Positions 34,511 to 41,338 of a DNA stretch of 46,425 nt are shown piece by piece. Both the position numbers and the translations under genes were made by a program. The DNA lies in NCBI GenBank assembly GCA_026932425.1, contig JAIXKN010000061.1, positions 1 to 46,425 of the forward strand. Direction: 5' to 3'. The notes beneath the pieces were generated by a model, which was not told where the DNA came from, made no database searches, and saw nothing but the letters and a program-made list of their open reading frames with translations. This stretch comes from Burkholderiales bacterium (GTDB lineage: Bacteria > Pseudomonadota > Gammaproteobacteria > Burkholderiales > Burkholderiaceae_C). Position 1 is the first letter of the stretch; the number at the start of each line of letters is the position of its first letter.

Positions 34511-37296
34511 GCCGGCACCCTCCGTCGGCCCGCCGGGGCCTTGGTGACTTGCACGCGCACGAGGTCGGCGCCGGAGCCGGTGGCGTCGGTCAGGTCCAGC
34601 GACATCTCGGCCAGGGTGTTGAGGCTCGGCACGCCGAAGTCCTTGGCCAAGGGTGTCGCCCAGTGGTCGAACTGGCCGACCAGCAGCAGCGTGTCGGGCC
34701 GGATGCCCTGGCGCAGCACGACCAGGCCGCGGGTGCTGCGCCGCGGCGTCGCGATGTCGACCCAGTCGCCTTCGTCGACGCCCAGCTTCTCGGCCGCGGC
34801 CGGGTTCATCACGACGCCGTTGTGCCCGGCGACGTTGCCCGCGACCTCGCGGATCATCTGCATCGCGACGTTGCCGCCCCAGGCGTACTGCATGCTGCGC
34901 GCGGTGACGAGCCAGAAGGGATAGTCGGTGGGCTTGCCGCCGGCCTTGCTGACCGCGGCCTCCCACAGGCTCGGGAAGTCCTTCCAGGGCGGCAGCGCCT
35001 GGTACTCCTCGAGCTGCTTGTCCCACCAGTGCATGTCGTTCTCGTGCAGGCGGCGGCCGAGCTCGGCGCCGACGCGCTTGAGCCGCTCCTGGTAGGGCAT
35101 CTCGAAGCGGATGCCCTTCTCGACGACGGTCGGGTAGAGGTACCAGAGGTCGCGCGGGAAGGGCCGGGTCTTGAAGCCGTTCTCCTTCCACCACTCGAGC
35201 CCGAGCACCTCGGCGCCTTCGGTCAGTTCGGCGCTGGCGGCCTTGCAGGCGGCATCCCAAATCTGTTCGCGCGTGTGCGGCACGGTCGGATCCAGCGAGA
35301 AGTCGCCGAACTCACCGTCGAGCTTGACGCCGCAGGTGCCGCGGTTGATCGCCGCGTTGTACTTCTCGAGGAGGCCGCAGCGCTTGGCGAGCTCGGTGCA
35401 GATGTCGCTGAAGTCGCGCGCGTCGCCGCGCGCCTGCACCGCCGGCTGGCGCAGCGCGAAGCCCTCGTGGTCCCAGAACTGCTCCTGGTACTTGGTCGCG
35501 GCCAGGCGCAGCAGCTGCAGACCCTCGAGGTCGGTCGCATCCGGCAGCAGCACGTCGGCGAAGTGGTTGCTTTCGTCGTGCGTGTAGGCGAAGGCGACGA
35601 CGAAGGGGAAGCGCGCGATCTTGTCGGTAACGCCCTTGGTGTCCCAGAACGAGATCGCCGGGTTGGTGCGGTAGACGAACCAGACGTCCGGCGGCTCGAC
35701 CTTGGGCAGACCCTTGGGCGTGTTGTCGAGGAACATCCACGAGAAGTGCGTGGGCCCCAGCGCCTGGGCCCAGGCGTTGTTGCCGGTCAGCGGCACCATC
35801 GTCTTGTAGGCGTTGCGGATGTTCGGCTGCGCCGACCACTTCTCCTTGGACGTCGGGTTGAAGGGGTAGTCCATCAACCCGTCCTCGCCGGCGCGCACGC
35901 TCTCGTGGCGCTCGGCCATCGGGCGCACGAGGCGCACCGTGGTGCCGATCGTGCCGCCGGGCACCTCGAGCGCACCGACGAGGGTCGCCAGCAGCGTGCG
36001 CGCCCAGCAGCACTCGTAGCCGCCCCAGCCGTTGTTGACGGTCTTGCCGAGTGTCACCGCCACCGGGCGGAAGGGCATGGTCTTGCCGTTGATCTCGATC
36101 GTCTGGCCGACGCAGGCGTGGTCCAGGTACTCGTTGGCGATCTGGCGCATGTCCTTGGCCGGCACATCGCAGATGCCCTGCGCCCACTCGGGCGAGTAGG
36201 GCTTCATGTGCGCGACGAGCTTGTCGAAGGCGGTCTCGCCGGTCAGCATGCCGTCGCCCATCACGTCCTGGTCCGGGCCGATCTCGACCGCGTCGACCTC
36301 GACCCTGGCCGACAGCGCCTCGCGGATGCCCGGGGTGTCGTGCGGCACCGCGCGCCGGGTGTTTTCATCCCACACGAGCGGCTTGCGCGTCGCGCGGTCG
36401 CGCAGGTAGTAGCCGTTGGCGCCGATCAGGTAAGGCGAGCTCGTGTGCCGCGCCAGGTGCACGAGGTCGAGCTTCTCGCGCGGCGCCTCGTGCAGCATCA
36501 CGTGGATCAGCGCGTAGAGGAAGGCGGCGTCGGTCTTGGGCCGGATCGGCACCCACTTCGCGGAACACGCCCCGGTGACCGAGAGGTGCGGCTCGACCTG
36601 GACCCGCTTCATGCCGCGGATGCGCGCATCCGAATGACGCCAGATGCCGACGACGCCGCCGGCGGCCTCGATGTTGTTGCCGCAGGAGATGAGGTAGTTG
36701 CAGCTCGGCGTGTCGGGCGCGACGATGAAGGCGCGGTGCCAGAGCTCGCCGTAGAGGTGCTCCGAGTGGTAGCACTTGACGCCCTGGCCCGAACCGAAGC
36801 CCATGTCCACCGGCCCCCAGGCGGCGAGGAAGGCCGGGAAGGTGCCCATGTAGAACTGCGGCGTGCCGCCACCGCCGAAGCTCGCTGCCAGGCGCGGGTA
36901 ACCCGAGGCGTCGGTCAGCCCCTCGGCGCGCAGGCGGTTGAGCCGCTCGGCGATGAGGTCGAAGGCCTCGTCCCAGCTGATCGGCACGAAGCCCGGATCC
37001 TCGTCGCGCCCCTTCTTCGGATTGCTGCGCTTCATCGGCGTCAGGATCCGGTTCGGGTTGTAGGTCTTCTGGATCAGGCCGAAGGCCTTGACACAGACCT
37101 TGCCGCCGCCCGGGTGCACCGCCGCGGCGCAGAAGTTGGGTTCGACCTCGGTCGCGACGCCGTTCTCGACCTTGACGGTCAGCAGATCGGGGCCGGCGAC
37201 GCACTGGTAGCAGTAGGTCGGGACGCGCTTGACGCCTTCCGGGTCGCGCGGACGCACCTCACGGGTGACTCGCCCGAGCGCTTCCGGCGCGTTCAT
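34507..37296 (-). CDS. padB: PadB-like molybdopterin oxidoreductase, catalytic subunit
   Basis: The product is 929 residues from the ATG at 37296, which has GAGGT about 8 bases upstream. It is a DMSO-reductase-family protein: the Fe-S region holds C29, C32, C56 and C68, followed by NPNRILTPMKR, ISWDEAFDLIAERL and the C-terminal VTARSMQYAWGGN and NPAAAEKLGVDEGDWV molybdopterin-dinucleotide segments. The usual C-x2-C-x3-C start lacks its third Cys at the expected place, so cluster ligation may differ. The padBCD order next to paaK fits phenylacetyl-CoA:acceptor oxidoreductase, which oxidises phenylacetyl-CoA to phenylglyoxylate anaerobically. Other aryl substrates or a hydroxylase cannot be excluded. 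No Tat signal is seen, so the active site would face the cytoplasm. Confidence 0.8.
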   Translation of the reverse strand: MNAPEALGRVTREVRPRDPEGVKRVPTYCYQCVAGPDLLTVKVENGVATEVEPNFCAAAVHPGGGKVCVKAFGLIQKTYNPNRILTPMKRSNPKKGRDEDPGFVPISWDEAFDLIAERLNRLRAEGLTDASGYPRLAASFGGGGTPQFYMGTFPAFLAAWGPVDMGFGSGQGVKCYHSEHLYGELWHRAFIVAPDTPSCNYLISCGNNIEAAGGVVGIWRHSDARIRGMKRVQVEPHLSVTGACSAKWVPIRPKTDAAFLYALIHVMLHEAPREKLDLVHLARHTSSPYLIGANGYYLRDRATRKPLVWDENTRRAVPHDTPGIREALSARVEVDAVEIGPDQDVMGDGMLTGETAFDKLVAHMKPYSPEWAQGICDVPAKDMRQIANEYLDHACVGQTIEINGKTMPFRPVAVTLGKTVNNGWGGYECCWARTLLATLVGALEVPGGTIGTTVRLVRPMAERHESVRAGEDGLMDYPFNPTSKEKWSAQPNIRNAYKTMVPLTGNNAWAQALGPTHFSWMFLDNTPKGLPKVEPPDVWFVYRTNPAISFWDTKGVTDKIARFPFVVAFAYTHDESNHFADVLLPDATDLEGLQLLRLAATKYQEQFWDHEGFALRQPAVQARGDARDFSDICTELAKRCGLLEKYNAAINRGTCGVKLDGEFGDFSLDPTVPHTREQIWDAACKAASAELTEGAEVLGLEWWKENGFKTRPFPRDLWYLYPTVVEKGIRFEMPYQERLKRVGAELGRRLHENDMHWWDKQLEEYQALPPWKDFPSLWEAAVSKAGGKPTDYPFWLVTARSMQYAWGGNVAMQMIREVAGNVAGHNGVVMNPAAAEKLGVDEGDWVDIATPRRSTRGLVVLRQGIRPDTLLLVGQFDHWATPLAKDFGVPSLNTLAEMSLDLTDATGSGADLVRVQVTKAPAGRRRVPA

Positions 37297-37397
37297 GCGA
37301 ACCTCGCTTTCCGAGCCGACGCCGCGGGGCAGAACCTGCGGCTGGCCACGCCGACAACAGGGCGCAGATGGCGACCCGCTTGCAGGATGGACTTCAT
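37293..37397 (-). CDS. 34-residue leader ORF translationally coupled to padB
   Basis: ATG at 37397 is preceded by AGGAAACCACCC. The ORF encodes a basic 34-residue peptide beginning MKSILQAGRHLRPVVG and ends at a TGA that overlaps the padB ATG (ATGA). It lies about 72 bases downstream of the FNR-type promoter, in the padB leader. No family is recognised. It may be a coupling leader that governs padB translation, or chance. Confidence 0.4.
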   Translation of the reverse strand: MKSILQAGRHLRPVVGVASRRFCPAASARKARFA

Positions 37398-37468
37398 GGG
37401 TGGTTTCCTGGTCGTGGAGGGATCGGCCGATCGTGCGCTGACGCATAGGCCGTGGCAATAGTGGCACT

Positions 37469-37508
37469 GTGGTACCGGAATACGGTGATAGGGTTTGACG
37501 AAGAACAA
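37469..37508 (-). promoter_or_regulatory. Candidate FNR-type promoter of padBCD-paaK
   Basis: Read on the minus strand: TTGTTCTTCGTCAA (37508 to 37495) matches the FNR/Crp-family box TTGAT-N4-ATCAA in 8 of 10 positions. It is followed by ACCCTAT, GTATT and CGGTACCA, where TACCAC (37474-37469) is a plausible -10. The box-to--10 distance suits a class II activator promoter. A wider inverted repeat, TTTGAC-N11-GTCAAA, also spans the box. The same composite element occurs at 38897-38936. Confidence 0.65.
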
Positions 37509-37592
37509 ATGTCAAACCGGACATAAGGGAAGACCCTAGGCGAGCCGGCGCCGCAGCGCGCGGAGCTTACCCGCAGCGCGGTCGTGAGCGGC

Positions 37593-38546
37593 TCAGCCTG
37601 CCAGCGCCGCCTCGTTGGCAGCATGGGGTCCGGCGCCGAACAGGCTGCGCACCTGCTCGCGCAGCCAGCGCTGCGCCGGGTCACCGTCGACGCTCTCGTG
37701 CCAGAGCATCATCACGTCGTAGCCGACGCCGTCGGGCAGTTCCCAGACGCGCAGGTCGTGGCGCTCTGCCTCGGCGCTGGCGAACATCTCGGGAACGATC
37801 GCGAGCATGTCGGTGTCGCGCACGAGTTCGGCCACGGCGCCATAGTGGCGCAGGCGCACGCAACTCGTCGCGCTCAGGTCCAGGCGCTCGAGCACCTGCT
37901 GCACGCTGCCCAACAGGCTCGCGGTGGGCGCCGCCAGCGCCAGCGCCGCGTGCGCGAGCTGGCGCTTCTCCAGCCGCCTGCCCGCAACTGCCGGCAAAGG
38001 TTGCCAGTCGCGTGCGGACAGCGCCACGTAGTGCTCCCGAAAGAGCAGCTCGGCGACCACGCCCTGCTGCTCGGGTACCAGCATGCCGATCGCCAGGTCG
38101 ATCTCGCGCGACTCGAGCGCCGCGCTGACGCGGGCGGCGTCGACCGCCTCGTTGGTGATCCGGCTGGCCGGCGAGAGGCGGCGCATGCGCCGCGCCAGCG
38201 TCGGCAGGAACATCATCTCGCCAAGGTCCGAGAGCGAGAGCCGCCAGTGCACGCTGTCGGTCTGCGGATCGAAGCTCTCGCCGCGGCAGAGCGCCGTCTC
38301 CAGTTCGCGCAGCTGTGTGGCCACCACCGGCGCGATGCGGCGGGCGAGCTGCGTCGGACGCAGGCCGCTGGGCGAGCGCACGAAGAGCGCGTCGCCGAAA
38401 CAGTGCCGCAGCCGCGCCAGCGCGTTGCTCGTCGCCGACTGCGACAGCGCAAGCTGATGGCCGGCCTCGGTCACCGAGCCGGTGCGGTGGATCGCGCACA
38501 GCACGCGCAGCAGGTTGAGGTCGAGCTGGCGGAAGTTCAGTGCCAT
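37593..38546 (-). CDS. LysR family transcriptional regulator
   Basis: The product is 317 residues from the ATG at 38546, where the family start LNFRQLDLNLLRVL follows directly. The DNA-binding helix-turn-helix is AIHRTGSVTEAGHQLALSQS and then ATSNALARLRHCFGD. The C-terminal ~200 residues form the effector-binding domain, with a SLSDLGEMMFLPTLARRMR start typical of the NahR/LinR-like branch. It lies between the padB-like and NfnSL-like genes on the minus strand and may control either. The ligand is probably aromatic by context, which is inference. Confidence 0.9.
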   Translation of the reverse strand: MALNFRQLDLNLLRVLCAIHRTGSVTEAGHQLALSQSATSNALARLRHCFGDALFVRSPSGLRPTQLARRIAPVVATQLRELETALCRGESFDPQTDSVHWRLSLSDLGEMMFLPTLARRMRRLSPASRITNEAVDAARVSAALESREIDLAIGMLVPEQQGVVAELLFREHYVALSARDWQPLPAVAGRRLEKRQLAHAALALAAPTASLLGSVQQVLERLDLSATSCVRLRHYGAVAELVRDTDMLAIVPEMFASAEAERHDLRVWELPDGVGYDVMMLWHESVDGDPAQRWLREQVRSLFGAGPHAANEAALAG

Positions 38547-38563
38547 GGCCACGGTCCACATTC

Positions 38564-38579
38564 GCCGCATCGATGCGGC
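38564..38579. promoter_or_regulatory. 16-bp perfect palindrome upstream of the LysR gene
   Basis: GCCGCATCGATGCGGC is a perfect palindrome about 18 bases upstream of the LysR ATG. It could be an operator for autoregulation or a small hairpin. No LysR T-N11-A element is better placed. Confidence 0.35.
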
Positions 38580-38896
38580 AGATTCCGACAATCCATTGGC
38601 CTTGGCCCCCGATCGGCACTAGATTGCGCCCCACCCAGAACAAGGGCCACGACCCACGAGGCCCGATGCGCAGCGAGGAGACAAGCGCCGTGCAGCCGAG
38701 AACATCCGGTGATCGCCGATACAGCCTGGGCCCTCGTCGAGGGCGGGGTGGGCGGTTGGCCGATGCCCATCGGCGTCATCGCACACCTGCTGCCGGCCAC
38801 CGAGCGCCTGCACGGGCACTGCCATTCCTGCGTGGCGCGCCCCGGCCGCCAAGCCTGGCGGCCCTAGAAAGCTAGTCACCCGGGCGAGGGCCTGCA
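38580..38896. other. Intergenic region between LysR and the NfnSL-like gene
   Basis: This stretch holds only short GC-rich frames with no recognisable protein. It presumably contains the LysR promoter. The functional element seen begins at 38897. Confidence 0.4.
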
Positions 38897-38936
38897 TTGC
38901 ACCAGATCAAACCCTATTCGGGTATTGCGGTACCAA
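38897..38936 (+). promoter_or_regulatory. Candidate FNR-type promoter of the NfnSL-like/rubrerythrin-ligase operon
   Basis: TTGCACCAGATCAA (38897-38910) has a perfect right half (ATCAA) and a weaker left half of the FNR box. It is followed by ACCCTATTCGGGTATT and CGGTACCA, with TACCAA (38931-38936) as the -10. A 29-base block here (38907-38935) matches the padB promoter block (37470-37498) at about 24 positions and in the same orientation to its gene. The gene starts at 38966. Confidence 0.65.
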
Positions 38937-38965
38937 ATTGAACCTTTGATGACGGAGCGCCCTGC

Positions 38966-41320
38966 ATGAGCAACCGCATCGTCCGCCGCGAGCAGTTCTC
39001 CGAACAGACCTTCCTGTGGGAGATCGAGGCGGCCGACGTCGCCGAGGCCGCGCAGCCGGGTCACTTCGTGATGCTGCGCCTGCACGAGGACGGCGAGCGC
39101 ATCCCGCTCACCGTCGCCGACTTCGATCGCGAGCGCGGCACGATCACGATCGTCGTACAGGCGCTGGGCAAGACGACGGCGGCAATGCGCGACCAGTACG
39201 CCCAGGGCGACGAGGTGCTGGACTTCGTCGGGCCGCTCGGGCTGCCGCAGCACATCGAGAAGGTCGGTCACGTCGTGCTGGTCGGCGGCGGCCTCGGGGT
39301 GGCGCCGGTCTACCCGCAGCTGCGGGCGTTCAAGGAGGCCGGCAATCGCACGACCTGCATCGTCGGCTTTCGCGACGCCTCGCGCCGCTTCTGGCTCGAC
39401 AGGCTCGGGCAGTGGGCCGACGAGCTGATCGTCTGCACCGACGACGGCAGCGCCGGTCGCCCGGGCTATGTCGACGCCGCGCTCACCGATCTGCTGCAGC
39501 GCGATCCGGCCGACCTCGTCGTGGCCATCGGCCCGATGCCGATGATGCGTGCCTGCGCCGAGGCCTCGCGGCCCTTCGGCGTGCGCACGATGGTGTCGCT
39601 GAACACGATCATGGTCGACGGTACCGGCATGTGCGGCTCCTGCCGCGTCACCGTCGGCGGCAAGGTGCAGTTCGCCTGCGTCGACGGCCCGGACTTCGAT
39701 GCGCACCAGATCGACTTCGACGAGCTCATCACGCGCCAGCGCCGCTTCCGGCAGGAGGAGGAAAAGGCCAACGCCGACCACGCGCATGTCTGCAGCCTCG
39801 AGGAGCTGCTGCTCAAGCAGGGCAAGCGCACCTACAAGAAGTACGCGGCGCTCGAGCGCACCCAGGTGCCGATGCCCGAGCGCGACGCCCAGCAGCGTGC
39901 GAGCAGCTTCGACGAGGTCAACCTCGGCTATGCGCAGATCGATGCGCTGCGCGAGGCCGAGCGCTGCATCCAGTGCGCCAAGCCGACCTGCGTCGAGGGC
40001 TGCCCGGTTCGCATCGACATCCCGCGCTTCATCCGCCACCTGCTGGTGCGCGACCTGCCTTCGGCGCTCTCGGCGATCCACGAATCGAGCCCCTTCCCGT
40101 CGATCTGCGGCCGGGTCTGCCCGCAGGAGAGCCAGTGCGAGGCGCAGTGCATCCTGATCAAGGCGAAGATGGAGCCGGTGGCGATCGGCCGGCTGGAGCG
40201 CTTCGTCGGCGACCACGCGCCCGTGCCCGAGGTCGCGCCGCCGCCGGCCGATCTCGGCCGTGCCGGGCGGGTCGCGATCGTCGGTTCGGGACCGGGCGGG
40301 CTTGCCGCGGCGGCCGACCTCATCAAGCTCGGCGTCGAGGTCACGGTGTTCGAGGCGCTGCACGTCGTCGGCGGCGTGCTGCGCTACGGCATCCCCTCGT
40401 TCCGCCTGCCGCGCAGCATCATCGACCGTGAACTCGAGCAGTTGCGCGACGCCGGCGTCAAGTTCCAGACCAACAAGGTCATCGGCAAGACCTTCCGCAT
40501 CGACCAGCTGATGGAGAAGATGGGTTTCGACGCCGTCTTCATCGCGGCGGGCGCCGGGGCGCCGACCTTCCTAGGCATCCCGGGGGAGTCGGCCGGCCAG
40601 GTGTTCTCGGCCAACGAGTTCCTGACGCGCGTGAATCTGATGGGCGGTGACCGCTTCCCCTACCGTGACACGCCGGTCGGTCTGGGCCAGCGGGTTGCGG
40701 TGATCGGTGCCGGCAATACCGCGATGGACTGCCTGCGCACGGCGCGGCGCCTGGGCGCGCAGGTGCGCTGCGTCTATCGCCGCTCGGAGGCCGAGGCGCC
40801 CGCGCGCGTCGAGGAGCTGCGCCACGCGCGCGAGGAGGGCGTCGAGTTCTCGTTCCTGCACGCGCCGGTGGCGATCCTGCTCGACGAGCATGGCGACGTG
40901 CGCGCGCTGCGCGCGCAGAAGATGACGCTCGGCGAGCCCGATGCGCGCGGCCGGCGCCAGCCGGTGCCGCTCGACGAGTTCGTCGAGTGGCCTTGCGACA
41001 GCGTGATCTACGCGCTGGGCACACAGGCCAACCCGATCGTCGGCCGTTCGACGCCGGGACTTGCGCTCGATTCGCGCGGTTTCATCGCCGCCGACGACCG
41101 GAGCCAGGCGACCAGCCTGCGCGGCGTCTTCGCCGGCGGCGACATCGTCACCGGCGGCGCGACGGTGATCCTTGCGATGGCCGCCGGGCGCCGCGCCGCG
41201 CGCGCGATCGGCCACTGGCTGCAGAGCGGCCGCGAGCACTGGCCGCCGCCGCTGCCGTCGCCCTGCGCGGACGCCCACGAGTCTGCCCGAACCACCGAAC
41301 CCGCCACCACCGCCGCCTGA
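38966..41320 (+). CDS. NfnSL/SudBA-like fused NAD(P)H:ferredoxin-type oxidoreductase
   Basis: The product is 784 residues and joins two proteins that are usually separate. Residues 1-~285 are the FNR-like small subunit (SudB/NfnS/PyrK type): VLVGGGLGVAPVYPQ for NAD, and C223, C226 and C238 of a [2Fe-2S] site in GMCGSCRVTVGGKVQFACVD. Residues ~300-765 are the glutamate-synthase-small-subunit-like flavoprotein: C334/337/342/346 and C381/385/391/395 for two [4Fe-4S] clusters, the FAD loop GSGPGG (440-445) and the NADPH loop GAGNTAMD. NfnSL enzymes bifurcate electrons between NADH, NADPH and ferredoxin; SudAB reduces sulfur. It is first in an operon behind an FNR-type promoter, so it may feed low-potential or rubrerythrin electron flow. 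Confidence 0.88.
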   Translation: MSNRIVRREQFSEQTFLWEIEAADVAEAAQPGHFVMLRLHEDGERIPLTVADFDRERGTITIVVQALGKTTAAMRDQYAQGDEVLDFVGPLGLPQHIEKVGHVVLVGGGLGVAPVYPQLRAFKEAGNRTTCIVGFRDASRRFWLDRLGQWADELIVCTDDGSAGRPGYVDAALTDLLQRDPADLVVAIGPMPMMRACAEASRPFGVRTMVSLNTIMVDGTGMCGSCRVTVGGKVQFACVDGPDFDAHQIDFDELITRQRRFRQEEEKANADHAHVCSLEELLLKQGKRTYKKYAALERTQVPMPERDAQQRASSFDEVNLGYAQIDALREAERCIQCAKPTCVEGCPVRIDIPRFIRHLLVRDLPSALSAIHESSPFPSICGRVCPQESQCEAQCILIKAKMEPVAIGRLERFVGDHAPVPEVAPPPADLGRAGRVAIVGSGPGGLAAAADLIKLGVEVTVFEALHVVGGVLRYGIPSFRLPRSIIDRELEQLRDAGVKFQTNKVIGKTFRIDQLMEKMGFDAVFIAAGAGAPTFLGIPGESAGQVFSANEFLTRVNLMGGDRFPYRDTPVGLGQRVAVIGAGNTAMDCLRTARRLGAQVRCVYRRSEAEAPARVEELRHAREEGVEFSFLHAPVAILLDEHGDVRALRAQKMTLGEPDARGRRQPVPLDEFVEWPCDSVIYALGTQANPIVGRSTPGLALDSRGFIAADDRSQATSLRGVFAGGDIVTGGATVILAMAAGRRAARAIGHWLQSGREHWPPPLPSPCADAHESARTTEPATTAA

Positions 41321-41338
41321 GAGAGGAGCTTGCAAGCC

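Noticed and set aside
34549-37461. 970-codon open frame on the plus strand opposite padB
   Set aside because: It is the antisense of a gene with clear domains, has Arg/Ala/Gly-heavy composition and no motif. Long antisense frames are expected at this GC content.
38540-38875. Small ORF in the LysR/NfnSL intergenic region
   Set aside because: No ribosome binding site or recognisable sequence; it overlaps the LysR start on the other strand.
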